Part shown: in pieces, positions 53,445 to 63,502 of the stretch
Numbering within the stretch: position 1 is the stretch's first letter
Layout of the letters: the number at the start of each line of letters is the position of its first letter
Assembly: GCA_002099365.1 (NCBI GenBank)
Contig: MSED01000002.1
Location: forward strand, 2,914,001 to 2,978,000
From: Phialophora verrucosa
Lineage: Eukaryota > Ascomycota > Eurotiomycetes > Chaetothyriales > Herpotrichiellaceae
DNA: 64,000 bases
Direction of reading: 5' to 3'
The notes under the pieces: generated by a model
Seen by the model: the letters and a program-made list of their open reading frames with translations, nothing else
Database searches by the model: none
Told to the model about the DNA's origin: nothing
Program-made: the position numbers and the translations under genes

Positions 53445-54197
53445 ATGCCCAACTTCAGCGACATGTCCAACCAGGCGGTGCCAGTCGCCAACGACGTACA
53501 ATTGTCCTTCGACAACTCGGAAACTCCTTCGTCTATCAATTCTGGCGAGGCGGCCTCCACCCCAGCAACGTCAGCAGGTGCGTCCCAGGGCACTCCTGGT
53601 GAAGGCGGCTCTGGCGAGTCTACCTGCAAAGCGACTGCAGAACTGCTGAGAGAACTCGATCGTAGACTGCAGAATTTGGTCGCTGCGGAAGAAAGAATAC
53701 CACCTCGAGCTCAGCCAGAAGTCGATCCCCACGCCGAAGCCTCGCAACCACGCAACCAAGATTTGCCCGAATTTGAGTGCGCTTTTGGATTCTCTGGTGT
53801 TGTTGGAAAACCGGCGGACATTCCTAAGGCAAAGGATGCCTTCACCACGGCTCTCAGAACGGAGATTGAAGTCATTTCCGGGATCCAGAAAGGTCTTCAG
53901 GCTTACCAGGCTGCAATCAAATCCGGAAAGTACCACACCTTCAGAACCGAGTTCCTTGTTGGTCAGAATACCGCCACTGTCATCACGATCGACCAGCTGG
54001 AGCAGATTGCGGCGCACCTGAGAAAACTCGAGAAGGATGTCGAAGTCATTGAAGATGACAAAGGAGAAGTCAAGGAGGAGTTGATGAATGCGTTCAGGCA
54101 GGTGCAACCTTGGATCATGCGGGCTCGGGCGATTCTTCGCCACTGCCACGTTTTCTACAAGATCAATTTCGTCTTGGCCGGTGGCAAGCAGCACTGA
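53445..54197 (+). CDS. Unknown protein with helical C-terminal domain
   Basis: Single exon from the ATG at 53445, 250 residues. The first 110 residues are Ser/Ala/Gly/Thr-rich and probably disordered. A folded part starts around ATAELLRELDRRLQNLVAAEER and continues with ECAFGFSGVVGKPADIPKAKDAF, YHTFRTEFLVG and a charged helix (LEQIAAHLRKLEKDVEVIEDD). I do not recognise a family. The stop at 54195-54197 interrupts what looks like coding sequence: the next frame continues with ALKRWAYAGKGMYLML and about 50 more protein-like residues to 54379. Either the gene ends here by chance, or one base is missing or extra near 54185. Confidence 0.6.
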   Translation: MPNFSDMSNQAVPVANDVQLSFDNSETPSSINSGEAASTPATSAGASQGTPGEGGSGESTCKATAELLRELDRRLQNLVAAEERIPPRAQPEVDPHAEASQPRNQDLPEFECAFGFSGVVGKPADIPKAKDAFTTALRTEIEVISGIQKGLQAYQAAIKSGKYHTFRTEFLVGQNTATVITIDQLEQIAAHLRKLEKDVEVIEDDKGEVKEELMNAFRQVQPWIMRARAILRHCHVFYKINFVLAGGKQH

Positions 54198-55955
54198 AGA
54201 GATGGGCATACGCTGGGAAGGGTATGTACTTGATGCTTGGCCAGGCCGAAGAAGCCGTGAACACAGCTGCCAGCGAAGACGGAGGACAGCTCCTGGAAGA
54301 AATAGCAGCCACAATGAGGACACACAAGGACATATTCATCTCTGGAGATGGGGGAAGAGAGAGAGAGACAAGATACTAGCATTGATCGTTTGTTGGACAT
54401 CGGGCGACTCCACGATGGCAGTAAAACACCCGCCACGTTGGTCCTGCCATCATCAGCGTGTTGTGACAAGTTTCCGTTGGCTCGTCCCTGCCCAAACTCG
54501 TTTCTTAGCTCGAGATGGTCGTTTGTCATGAGCATTCGTTATCTGCCTCTCGCTCTTCCCCTTCCGGTACTACGTTGTCTGTCAGCTGTTTACTGCGTCG
54601 GCGTTCTTGACACTTTACTTCAACGGAAACCGATGTGCACTAGGCTAACAGCGTCCAGCAGGCGGTGTCAGGGAAGAATCGAACGGTCAGACCCAGACTG
54701 CATGTTCGGCAAAGCGCTCTCCGGAGCCCGATCAACTCAGCATCCTCCGAGAGTCACAGTGGAATTTCCGCTGTAATTGGACATCTGACGACATCGGTTA
54801 CGAGCTGTTGTCAGACTGTCACCAATTTTTTGAGGTGACAATCACTACTATTCGCCTCACCGCGCCCGGGACGAGCCAAACCAGTCAACCGATCCATCGG
54901 CCGTGTCAACAGACTGATAAGCGGTCTGGATCCTTCGTCACCAGCACCCGATTGCTTGCCTTGCTGATTGTCTTGCAGAAGTCGAGACCAAAATGGCGTC
55001 TTCCTGACTCGAGTCCTCTCTTTGCCAGGCAAGAGGATCCAGACTCGTATCAACAAGAGAAAGCCCCCACAAAACATGCGTTGGCTTCTCGGCGAGACTG
55101 TCAGGGTTCAATAGTCAGAGGAGGGTGATCTCCGATTTCCCCCTGGCGGCCTCGGGATGGATGCGACCGTTGACTTAGGCCCCGCGTCCAGGCGTCGAGG
55201 GGTAAGAGGCACATCCAACAGGGGACAGAGCGAGGGGCAGCAACAAAAATAAACATTGTGCAGAACAATCAGATGAAGTCCAACTTGATGAAATGAAACA
55301 ACTCTGAAACTGCGGCCGACGGCCTTGATCTGTGGGCTCCTGCAACGACTGCACATGCCATGCCATGCGTCGTCCATGCCGCCTCCAGCGCCAGCGCCTT
55401 CAGACAATCTGTAACTCTTCACCGCCAGAACTTCACCCGTGGGTCGAGTTCGCGCGCACGCGAACTTGAACCCCTCGCAACAGTCCATCGTCCAAGGCTA
55501 ATCCCGACGACTACGGCACCTTGCTCCTTCTAGCGTGCCGTTACCCTCTACCACGCCGCCACGCGCTCCTCATTCGAGCATCATAATCAATCGGTGAGGA
55601 CAATCCGGCCTTGATTGGACATTGCAGGCGTGACAACTGAACTTTTTGGTTCTTCGTCCTTCCAGTCACAGAAGCGTGGGGCTTTCGAGCCCGATTGTGC
55701 AATCCACCAAGCCGCCCGATTGAACTGTCAAGGTACACTTGTACTCGTAATAGAGCGAGCGTGATTGAAAACAAGTGAGGGGTGGAGGGGTAAGACTGTA
55801 ACCAGCCGGACTGTAGTGGGATATATAAACAAGAAAGCTTCATACCCTTCACGCCTGTCTTTCTTTTCCTTCCCAACCCTCGCGGCTACCAGTCCAAGTC
55901 TCTACTATATCCATCGTCTTATCTAACCCTTCTTCAACCACAACCCAAAGTCAAC
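54198..55955. other. Long intergenic region
   Basis: About 1.76 kb. Its first 180 bases may belong to the preceding gene in another frame. A minus-strand open frame at 55108-55488 (126 codons, Cys-rich start MDCCEGFKFAC) has a fair start context but no recognisable domain. The last 150 bases form the CsbD-like promoter. Confidence 0.45.
55822..55829 (+). promoter_or_regulatory. TATA box of the CsbD-like gene
   Basis: TATATAAA lies 127 bases before the start codon, and is followed by a C/T-rich leader (TTTCTTTTCCTTCCC). A strong TATA box plus pyrimidine leader suits a highly expressed or stress-induced fungal gene. Confidence 0.6.
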
Positions 55956-56126
55956 ATGGCCGACGAAGCTACCAAGGCGAAGCTCCGCGCCGCATTGGAC
56001 AAGCTCACCCCTGAAGACTTCGCCTCCGTTGCAGGCAACCGAGAGGCCCTCATCAAGAAGGTCTCTGAGGTCTACGGCATCTCCGAGGACGAGGCCAAGG
56101 CCAAGGTCGAGGCCGCTTTCGCTTAA
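55956..56126 (+). CDS. Small CsbD-like stress protein, 56 residues
   Basis: A single exon of 57 codons starts MADEATKAKLRAALDKL in good context (TCAACATGGCC) and ends EAKAKVEAAFA. The middle follows the CsbD pattern: KLTPEDFASVAG, then NREALIKKVSEVYGIS and EDEAKAK. Bacterial CsbD and YjbJ are small, abundant, hydrophilic proteins induced by general stress, with unknown biochemistry; fungi carry similar proteins. Codon use is strongly biased to C- and G-ending codons (AAG, GCC, GAG), as in highly expressed fungal genes. A TATA box lies upstream. It stands alone between long non-coding stretches and is too short for most open-frame cut-offs. Confidence 0.8.
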   Translation: MADEATKAKLRAALDKLTPEDFASVAGNREALIKKVSEVYGISEDEAKAKVEAAFA

Positions 56127-57521
56127 ACGACCACCAACCTGCCCGCAGCTCCCATCACCCTCATCCTCGAATCCACCTCTCATCGGTCGGCCCATGTCAT
56201 TTACGGACATACCTTTTGACATAAGAGATACACGACGGCAAACCCACTTGGACAGCAGATCGCGGAGCATTTGGGGGCGGGGGAGATCAGGCAACATTTG
56301 TGTTCCATGTGCAGACACCTCGTCTTGAAGGACTGTTCATAGCGGAGGAGTCATGAAACCAAAAACATAGGCTGCACCTCATACCACAGACCTTCATACA
56401 AGCCAGAGAATTGATAGAAGGGAAATGCATATCTAGAAGGGGGCGTCAACAGCACTTTCTTGTCGAGCTCTCCGCCAACCAACCTTTTGTTTCTCGTCGC
56501 CGTCCCCTCTTGTCGTGTCTGGCTCACGCCTCTCGTCTTCCTACAATACAGCACTGTACTGTACTGTACTGTACTCCATTCTCATTCCGTGTTCCTAGAT
56601 GGAGTACTTATCATCACGCCCATGCCCGCCGCTGCCCCTTTTTCAATTCAGCCTTACGTGTTTGTATGTATGTATGAATGTATGTAAGTGACTTGCTCGC
56701 TGTACCACGGCCGTGGCAACACGACAGCGCAGCTACGTTCGATCATGTGCCAGCGAGCAAGTGAGTACGTGAGTAAATGAGCGAACACGTACACACGAGC
56801 CAGACACACGAGCATACTTGCACGTATACACACACACGTGCGCTGTACATATGCAGTACGGCAAGCCGGGCCATGAGAGCGCAGCGGACTTGATGAGGGA
56901 CAACCACAGCCACGACCACGAGCACGACCACAACCACGACCGCAAGCCCAACTTGAACTGGAGCCCTGGGGACAGAAAAGACTGGCGGAGGAGAGGAAGA
57001 CGACGAGGCCCCGCGTCGGACGATTCCGAGCGGTATAAATACTGCGTACAACGCCTTTTACAATATAGACAAGAGACGATATTGTAGTCATCAGAACACG
57101 AACGTACTCTTCTTACTCTACTCGTGCGTTTAACGTTCTACGTTCTACCTTGTCGGTGACTCGTACCCACAGGCTCACTCGCACTCGCACTGGGAGGGAC
57201 CCTTTGTCTCTTCGATTTACATTTCATTCTGCAATCGTCGGACGAACCTTGGATCTCTCGATGTCTCACGCCTGATAGCAGTATCTAGCTAACTACGGCG
57301 ATTCTCGCGTTGTATCTCTGCATATCGCCCTCGTTCTGGCGTCGGTCGCGCATGTTTGGATTCGGATCCAGAGCACTTCCTTTACAAACTATAAGTGAAT
57401 TCTGGATTTTCTTTATCCGTCAAGTCAAGCCACCTGGGGAAAATTCAAACGTTAGCCGTCCCGTCTGTCCGTCGCCCTTCGGATCAAACACCCAAAAGAG
57501 AGATAAAAGACCTCCTCCGAC
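56127..57521. other. Convergent intergenic region with microsatellites
   Basis: About 1.4 kb. It contains a (TGTAC)n run of about five units near 56553-56576, a TGTA-rich run at 56660-56690, and a CA-rich, GC-alternating stretch near 56790-56850. A plus-strand open frame with a His/Asp repeat (56818-57087) is judged non-coding. Confidence 0.5.
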
Positions 57522-59277
57522 TTACTCTTGATTCTCCAACTTGATGTACCCGGGCTCGGCGCGCTCGGCGGCCTTTTTCTTATTCTGGTGCCGACAATAC
57601 CACCAGATGAAGGCCAAGTCGACCAGACAGGCGGCCCAACAGACGATGATGGTGATCTCGGCGGGTCTGTACTCCGGGGCGTCGCTCGGTCGGAAGGTCT
57701 GCGGGCCGATGATGTTGCCGACGCAGTATCCGATGAGGTAGCAGGCCGCGACGGTGGTCTTCTTGGTGTAGCCCGCGACGTTGGTCGCGATGAGGGACAG
57801 CAGTGCCACGAACGGGGTCGGCGAGGCCTGGGTCAGGTAATACCCGGCCAGGCGGCCGGAGTTGTTGGACAGAGGGAGCGCGACGATGAGGATCATGCCG
57901 AGGAGCGCCGTGCACAGACCGCCCATCGACACCAGGATGCGTTGGCCGAGTCGGTCGCCCAGCCAGCCGCAGAAGATGAGCGACACGACCTCGACGGCGC
58001 CGCCCGGCGTGCCGTACAGGAGGGACTCTTCGGCCGTGTAGCCGAACGAAACGATCTGACCGAGACAGATTAGACGGGCACATCGAGGAGTGGTGATTGT
58101 GTGATTCTGCGTCGATAGGGAAGAGAGGGGATTGTGATTGTGTGTGATTATGTGATTCTGCGTCGGTAGGGAAAAGAGAGAATCCACTCACCAGCTGCGA
58201 GAAGAAGTTGCTGATCCCACCATTGGGGATGTCGGCGACGAGAGCGTAGAAGACAAACGCCCAGGTCAATGGATCCAACAGCGCCTCCTTCAACTGATAC
58301 AACTTGAAGTGCTTGTTGCCGATGCCCTGTTGGTTGACCCTCACTCTTTCGACGGCCAGTATCCGATCCCGAGGCTTCAACCACCGCGCATTGAGCTGGT
58401 TGTCGGGCATGACGAAGAGGAAGACGATGCCCAGGGCAGCCGTCAGGCATCCGTTGACGAGGAAGACAATCTTCCAGGGCGCGATGGCCGTGCCGTGCTT
58501 GCGCGCGCCGACTGCAATGCCGTAGGCGACGAGCCCGCCGAAGATTTGCCCGAAGCCGTTGAAGGAGAACCAGATGCCCGTGCGGGTGCCTTGCTCGCGC
58601 TTGGTGTACCACTGAGACGTGAACAGAGCGAAGCCGGGCGTGACGGCGCTCTCCATGACTCCAAGGAAGACTGTCTCGATGTTAGATTAGAAACGAGGTG
58701 GGCTCGACGCCCTAAGACAAAGGAGGCATGAGATAAAGCATAACGTACATCGGACAGCCACGGCGCCACCGAAATTTGACACTGTCGCAAACAACGCCAG
58801 CACAGTGCCCCATGCGATAACGCAAAAGGCGGAATATTTCGCCAACGGCAACCGCTGCAGCAGTCGGTTCGTCGGGTACTCCCACGCGAGATATCCAAAG
58901 TAGAACATGCTCGAGAGCCACTGGTAGTCGTCGCCCGTGAGGTTGATATCAGTCTTGATTCCCATGATGCTGGCGTACGACAGAGTGGTCTTGTCCAGAT
59001 AGTTCAATCCGTAGATGAGGCAGAGCAGTGGCATGAGATGCCAGTCAATGATGCGAAGGAGGCGTTTGTTGGTCGCCTCGTCGATCTCGACGACCTCGCC
59101 GTTGACATACGCCTTCATCGCCTCGTCGGCATCGTTACTGTGCTCGAGGATCTTCTTCGCGGCTCGTGTGGAAGAGATCGAGGCACGCTTCGCGGATACG
59201 TCTACCGGAGACACAGAGCGTCTGCCAGGGAGATTCTGGATGTCGACTGACTTTTCGGTGCCTTCGATGTCGGCCAT
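57522..59277 (-). CDS. MFS transporter, Dal5/allantoate permease (ACS) family
   Basis: Three exons (59277-58749, 58670-58192, 58055-57522) with introns of 78 and 136 bases give 513 residues. The ATG at 59277 is preferred to one 25 codons upstream. Twelve membrane segments fit, with family marks: LLRIIDWHLMPLLCLIYGLNYLDKTTLSYA at the first helix, SSMFYFGYLAWEYPTN, RFFLGVMESAVTPGF across the first junction, and GYTKKTTVAACYLIGYCVGNIIGPQTF. The anion:cation symporter family carries allantoate, nicotinate, pantothenate, biotin and related organic anions across the plasma membrane with protons. Which one applies cannot be told. The second intron carries a duplicated segment (see repeat). Confidence 0.9.
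58094..58180. repeat. Tandem duplication inside an MFS gene intron
   Basis: Two copies, 58094-58127 and 58145-58180, share TGATTRTGTGATTCTGCGTC and a following TAGGGAA-AGAGAG end. The spacing is 51 bases. They lie in the 136-base second intron, which is more than twice the usual length here. Confidence 0.8.
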
Positions 59278-60077
59278 GGCTGGTGGTAGGGGCACGTCGC
59301 GTGCCTCAGTCTTGGGAAGAACTAGAGGGCTTCCGTCAAAGAAGAAGAACACAAGGTCAAAGCAATGGGGACGTTAGCAAGCTGTTACACGACACGTCGT
59401 ACGGCGAGCTTGCCTGGTCATGGACACATGGGAACAAGATGTAGAAAGACGTGCTGGCGACAAGACAACAGAACATGGGCATCAAGCTCCCAAAGAAGAT
59501 CAATTGGTATCGAGAGCGGAACTCCCACCGAGCCAGCCGAAGTGTGGACGGCGATAGGTATCATGATAGATAATGGAGGTTGCATCACAAGCGACGCACG
59601 TAGTTAGGACTGGATAAGCATCCCAGCAAGCTATTTGCCATTGCTTGAGGTCGGTAATAGCTCGCGTCACCCAGACCAGACATGATCGAGTGCGGAATGC
59701 AAATCGGCACATCTGTTGGCGAAGGAGGCATGGACTTGCGCGTGGTATCGAGAGAATAGGAAGGAGGAGAGTCAATCACCGGTGATAGCTCGAGGCGACG
59801 TCAACGGCGCTACTACAGCCAAGTAGGATCGACATGCGTCCTTTAAACTGCTTTAGGAAGGTCTGAGCCGGCGAGGGAATCCCCAGATCAGCGGCGGACA
59901 GGGCCGGCTAGTGATGAAGTGCTCTGGGCGGATATGCTTTGCGAGGGAGTCTTGTACGGCAAGGGTCTCACACGGACAACTCCTCTGTAGTTGCCGATAA
60001 TTCTGGATCGCATTAAGCGAGGGTCTCATATCTGCGTAGGCGAGAAAGCTGTCCCGCGGCATCACGCAACGTGCTCT
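59278..60077. other. Intergenic region between two MFS genes
   Basis: About 800 bases holding the promoter of the Dal5-type gene and the 3' end of the next transporter. No gene or repeat is seen. Confidence 0.4.
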
Positions 60078-62129
60078 CTACATTGACCTCTTTCCGTACG
60101 GCTCGAAAGGCATGATGATTGCCACGCCGGCCTGTACCGCGTGTCAGTAGGGCGATGCTTCTGAGCATTTGAAAAGAGGGAAGGACTTACCATGGCGATA
60201 TAAAGTGCAGCGCAGATATAGATCGGGGCACTGGTTGCTGTGTCGGAATATTCGGCCACGAAGGCACTCACAAGCCCCATAACACGGTTGCAACCAACAG
60301 CAATACCGTTTCCGGTAGCTCTGTGAGCCGATGGTAAGCTCTGAGTTCTTGTTAGTTGACCGAGTCCGCACTCCTTGCAAAGACATGGAGAACTCACTTC
60401 AGGTGTGTAGGCATCTGCAGCCATGTTCAAATGGTATCAGCATACGTCCTAGCAAATGAACAGAAATGGCAAAGCGGTCGGGCAATTCTTACACAGTGTC
60501 CCATAATAAACATTGACCCAAAAGTAGATCATGCAGGTGAAGGCGATATTCTGAGCAGGGGTGCGGACTGCGGTGTAGGCGAAGAAAAAGGCCATGGTGA
60601 CCAATGCTCCGATCACCATGGTGTATCTCCGCCCCAGCATTTTCCAGTTGCACATGAATCCCGCAAGGACCGGTCCAAAAATGCCGACAGTGTTGGTGAT
60701 CATATAATTTCGCCAGGTATAATACGCGCCGCCTTGTCCAGTCTGAGCGCCACGACTTGCAAGAAACTGAGGCAGGAAGACGTAGAACAGAGGGTACGCC
60801 AAACCTGCAGCATTGTCAGCTTTGTGTCCGACATCCTCCAAATCGTGCCTTCTGCCTACCGATCAGCGTCCACGATAGCCAGATTAGCCCAGTGGAAAAC
60901 CCTAGCTTTTTGGTTTGGAAAAGGCCTCGAAGGTGTGCAAGCAATTCGGAAAGTCCATAGCGCGACTTGCCATACGTCGACTTAATCGGCCCACACGCAT
61001 CGAGTTGCTCGAAAGTTAGTGAGCATGGCCTGTTGTACTTGGCCGCAATTGCTTGGAAAGTGTTAACCACTTCCTGGTCTTGTCCTTTAGCTAGTAAGTA
61101 CTTCGGTGTCTCTTTCAGCCTGATGACCGTCACCCGGAGAATGCTGAGTACGAAAACCAGGGCTCCGTTTGAATACCAGACATAACGCCAGCCCTGCGTC
61201 TGTTAGCCATTCAGTCAAGTGGGTTGCAGTCTGTAGACTGACCATGTTGTTGTCGTAAGTACAAGTATCGTGAGAGGTGCAATTATACTTGCCGATGGAG
61301 AGGAACGGCCAGGCAAAAGCAGCCGCCACGACTGGCGCCAGACCCCACCAGCACGCCATCAGCGTGAGGAGCCATTGCTTGTCGCCAGGGAGGTACTCGA
61401 GAAAAACGGTTGTATCCAAGATCAAGTTCCCACCAGAGCCAAATGCCGCCAGGGCTGTGAATGCACCCAGGGCATACCAATTGGGTGACGCACCAGCACA
61501 GATGGCAAAGATCGAGCAGCTGAACAGGGAGACATTGAAAGCAAACCGACGACCAATCACATCAGCACCTGTTGGAATGTGTCAATCACTACTTCGACTC
61601 TCCCAGAAGAGGGCTACTCACTCAGTCCCCAGAACAAAGCCCCGATCAGCATTCCACAATAGGCGGCGACAGTCAGACCGTTGTGAAAAGACGGGTTAAA
61701 CTCAAGCGCAGCTTGCCCGGCGGTCACCGACTGCAACAACAGAATCAAGGAATCGGCCGCATAGCCGAAACCGTTGAGGAAGAAGAGCCTCAAGTGCATG
61801 CCAGTCCAGCCAATCTCGTCGATGGCCTACCCATGACGGAAATTAGCATCTCCTCAGTCCCTTCGAATATAACCAAGATTCCGGTTGGGCACGGAGATAC
61901 CAACATTGTTCACAAGGCGCATTTTCTTGTCCAGAGCCGGATCAACATCGTTCATGGAAAAGATTTGGCCTTCCACCGTGTTCTCATCGAGTGACTGGAC
62001 CGATATGCTGTTGCGCACTCGCTCGCCGAAAGTGTGATGGTGGTGATGGTGCGCATCTTTCACATCGATGGGAGCTTTGGTGTCGTCATGGGTCTCGACC
62101 ACCTCTTTCGAAGGGTATTCTGCAGACAT
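60078..62129 (-). CDS. MFS transporter, SVOP/sugar-like
   Basis: Eight exons: 62129-61905, 61826-61622, 61568-61243, 61193-60860, 60804-60493, 60414-60398, 60340-60191 and 60131-60078. All phases close to give 540 residues. Exon 6 has only 17 bases and supplies AYTPE, completing the conserved YGTLYAYTPESLPSAHRATG. The cytosolic N-terminus contains six consecutive His (27-32). Helix-one context LVNNAIDEIGWTGMH and LFFLNGFGYAADSL, the loop GLSADVIGRRFAFN, and the C-terminal GNGIAVGCNRVMG are typical of the group related to synaptic vesicle protein SV2/SVOP. Substrates of the fungal members are mostly unknown. The first donor (GTTGGT) is weak but gives the right phase. The gene is tandem with the Dal5-type transporter but not closely related to it. 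Confidence 0.88.
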
Positions 62130-63502
62130 GGTTGTCGCCTGTAGGAGGATTCCTGCGATATGCGGTATCTATCGAAAGGACAACTGGGAAGAAAAGCGCT
62201 GGTTGTCTCCTCTTGTCTCGTAATGGACTGCTTCCCTTCTGTCTTCCACTTCTTCCTGGATAACACGCAGGAATGGTGAGGGACAGATCAACTCGAACAC
62301 GAAGGGAGAGCAGGAGCTTTATCAATGGCACGAAATCTTCCAATAGCTAGAGAGCGTGGGACCCCTGCTCCATATCTCGCAGAGGCGATTGGAAAAATCA
62401 TTTCTTCCATGGTGAGGGTCGCACGGCAGCTTGTTAGCGATCCTTGGACCCTCACTGACTGACGTGAAGGTCGCTCGCTAGTTTGGATTGGAGGTGCCTT
62501 GTGTGGACTCTGGAGAGCAGGGCAGAGATGATCATCGTACCTTATCGGATGGACATACTTGCCCAGATTTTTGCTAGCACACGATGGGCGGGCTCCGCTG
62601 TAACGCTACCGTTGACGTGATTCTTCTAGAGCCAATCCGCGTCTTCAAGGCTGGCCTTGTGGTGCCTTGGGACGAAGCAGATGACGAAGGTCGAGCCAGC
62701 TTCGGTGGGGGATCTGCTGGGAAAAGGTGCCTGGGTGACGACCGAGGCACAGGGCATCGGCGGGGTGGCACAGCTGTGGTGAGCTTAAGCCTGGTGCGGC
62801 CTAGGGGCGCTGCAGTGAGCCTCCAGCATCTTCCTGAGAGGCTGTCGCCCGCAAAGAACGGCCTGTCTGGGGCCTAGTTAGGTCGTGCTGAACGCCCAGA
62901 TGGCATCGGAAGGGCAAATCTAGAGAGATTTCTTCTCCGCTGGTTTGCCCTTTCCGTGACCACGGCAAACGCCTCCAATCGTGGCTTCAGCTCATGCACG
63001 TGTCTATGGACGTGTTCCTTCCACCAACCATGGAGTCGGTCCTCCGTACTCGTAATGGTTCAAGAAAATCTCCAGAGTCGCTGGTGAAGGGAAGCGGTCG
63101 CATGACTTCGAGATAGCGGTGCAAGCTCCTATAGGCACTCGCATGCACTGTGCCCGGCATACGTGCGCGAGCCCTAGGAGCAGCTTCAGCTGACATACCG
63201 CTGTCAAGGTTGCCACGCAATAATACAACCTATTGATACCTCAATTGCTCTGAATTGGCTGACAAGGCCCAAACGTCCGTATTCGAATCCTGGGTATCTC
63301 AAAAGACAAGAAGCATATCAGAACTCCGAACGAGCTCCGGCTTGGGTAGTCATTGCTCCATCTCCCCTCCGCCTCAGCCCATGTCTGAGCCTCCGCAGCC
63401 TTGCCTCCATCTGGAGCTCTGTTATCTCCTCGTATCCAAGGGCCAAATGTAAACAATATATCCCGTCTCGGCTCACTGTACGTTGGCTTGGCCTTCGCCA
63501 CA
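62130..63502. other. Intergenic region
   Basis: About 1.4 kb between the MFS start and the ELMO-type stop. A 97-codon plus-strand frame at 62584-62877 looks random. No RNA gene or repeat is seen. Confidence 0.4.

Noticed and set aside
55108..55488. 126-codon minus-strand frame starting MDCCEGFKFAC
   Set aside because: The start context is fair and the first 60 residues look possible, but the rest is low quality, no domain is recognised and there is no other support. Left as intergenic.
56818..57087. His/Asp-repeat open frame
   Set aside because: The repeat comes from a simple CCACGA-type sequence amid microsatellites. It has no clear promoter and the remainder is random-looking.
42552..62129. 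Secondary-metabolite gene cluster (regulator plus transporters)
   Set aside because: There is no polyketide synthase, peptide synthetase, terpene cyclase or P450 in the window. The regulator and transporters are about 13 kb apart with housekeeping genes between.
62584..62877. 97-codon plus-strand frame
   Set aside because: Composition looks random and there is no start context or domain.
63278..63300. tRNA-like T-arm (GTATTCGAATCC)
   Set aside because: No anticodon arm, D arm or acceptor stem can be folded around it.
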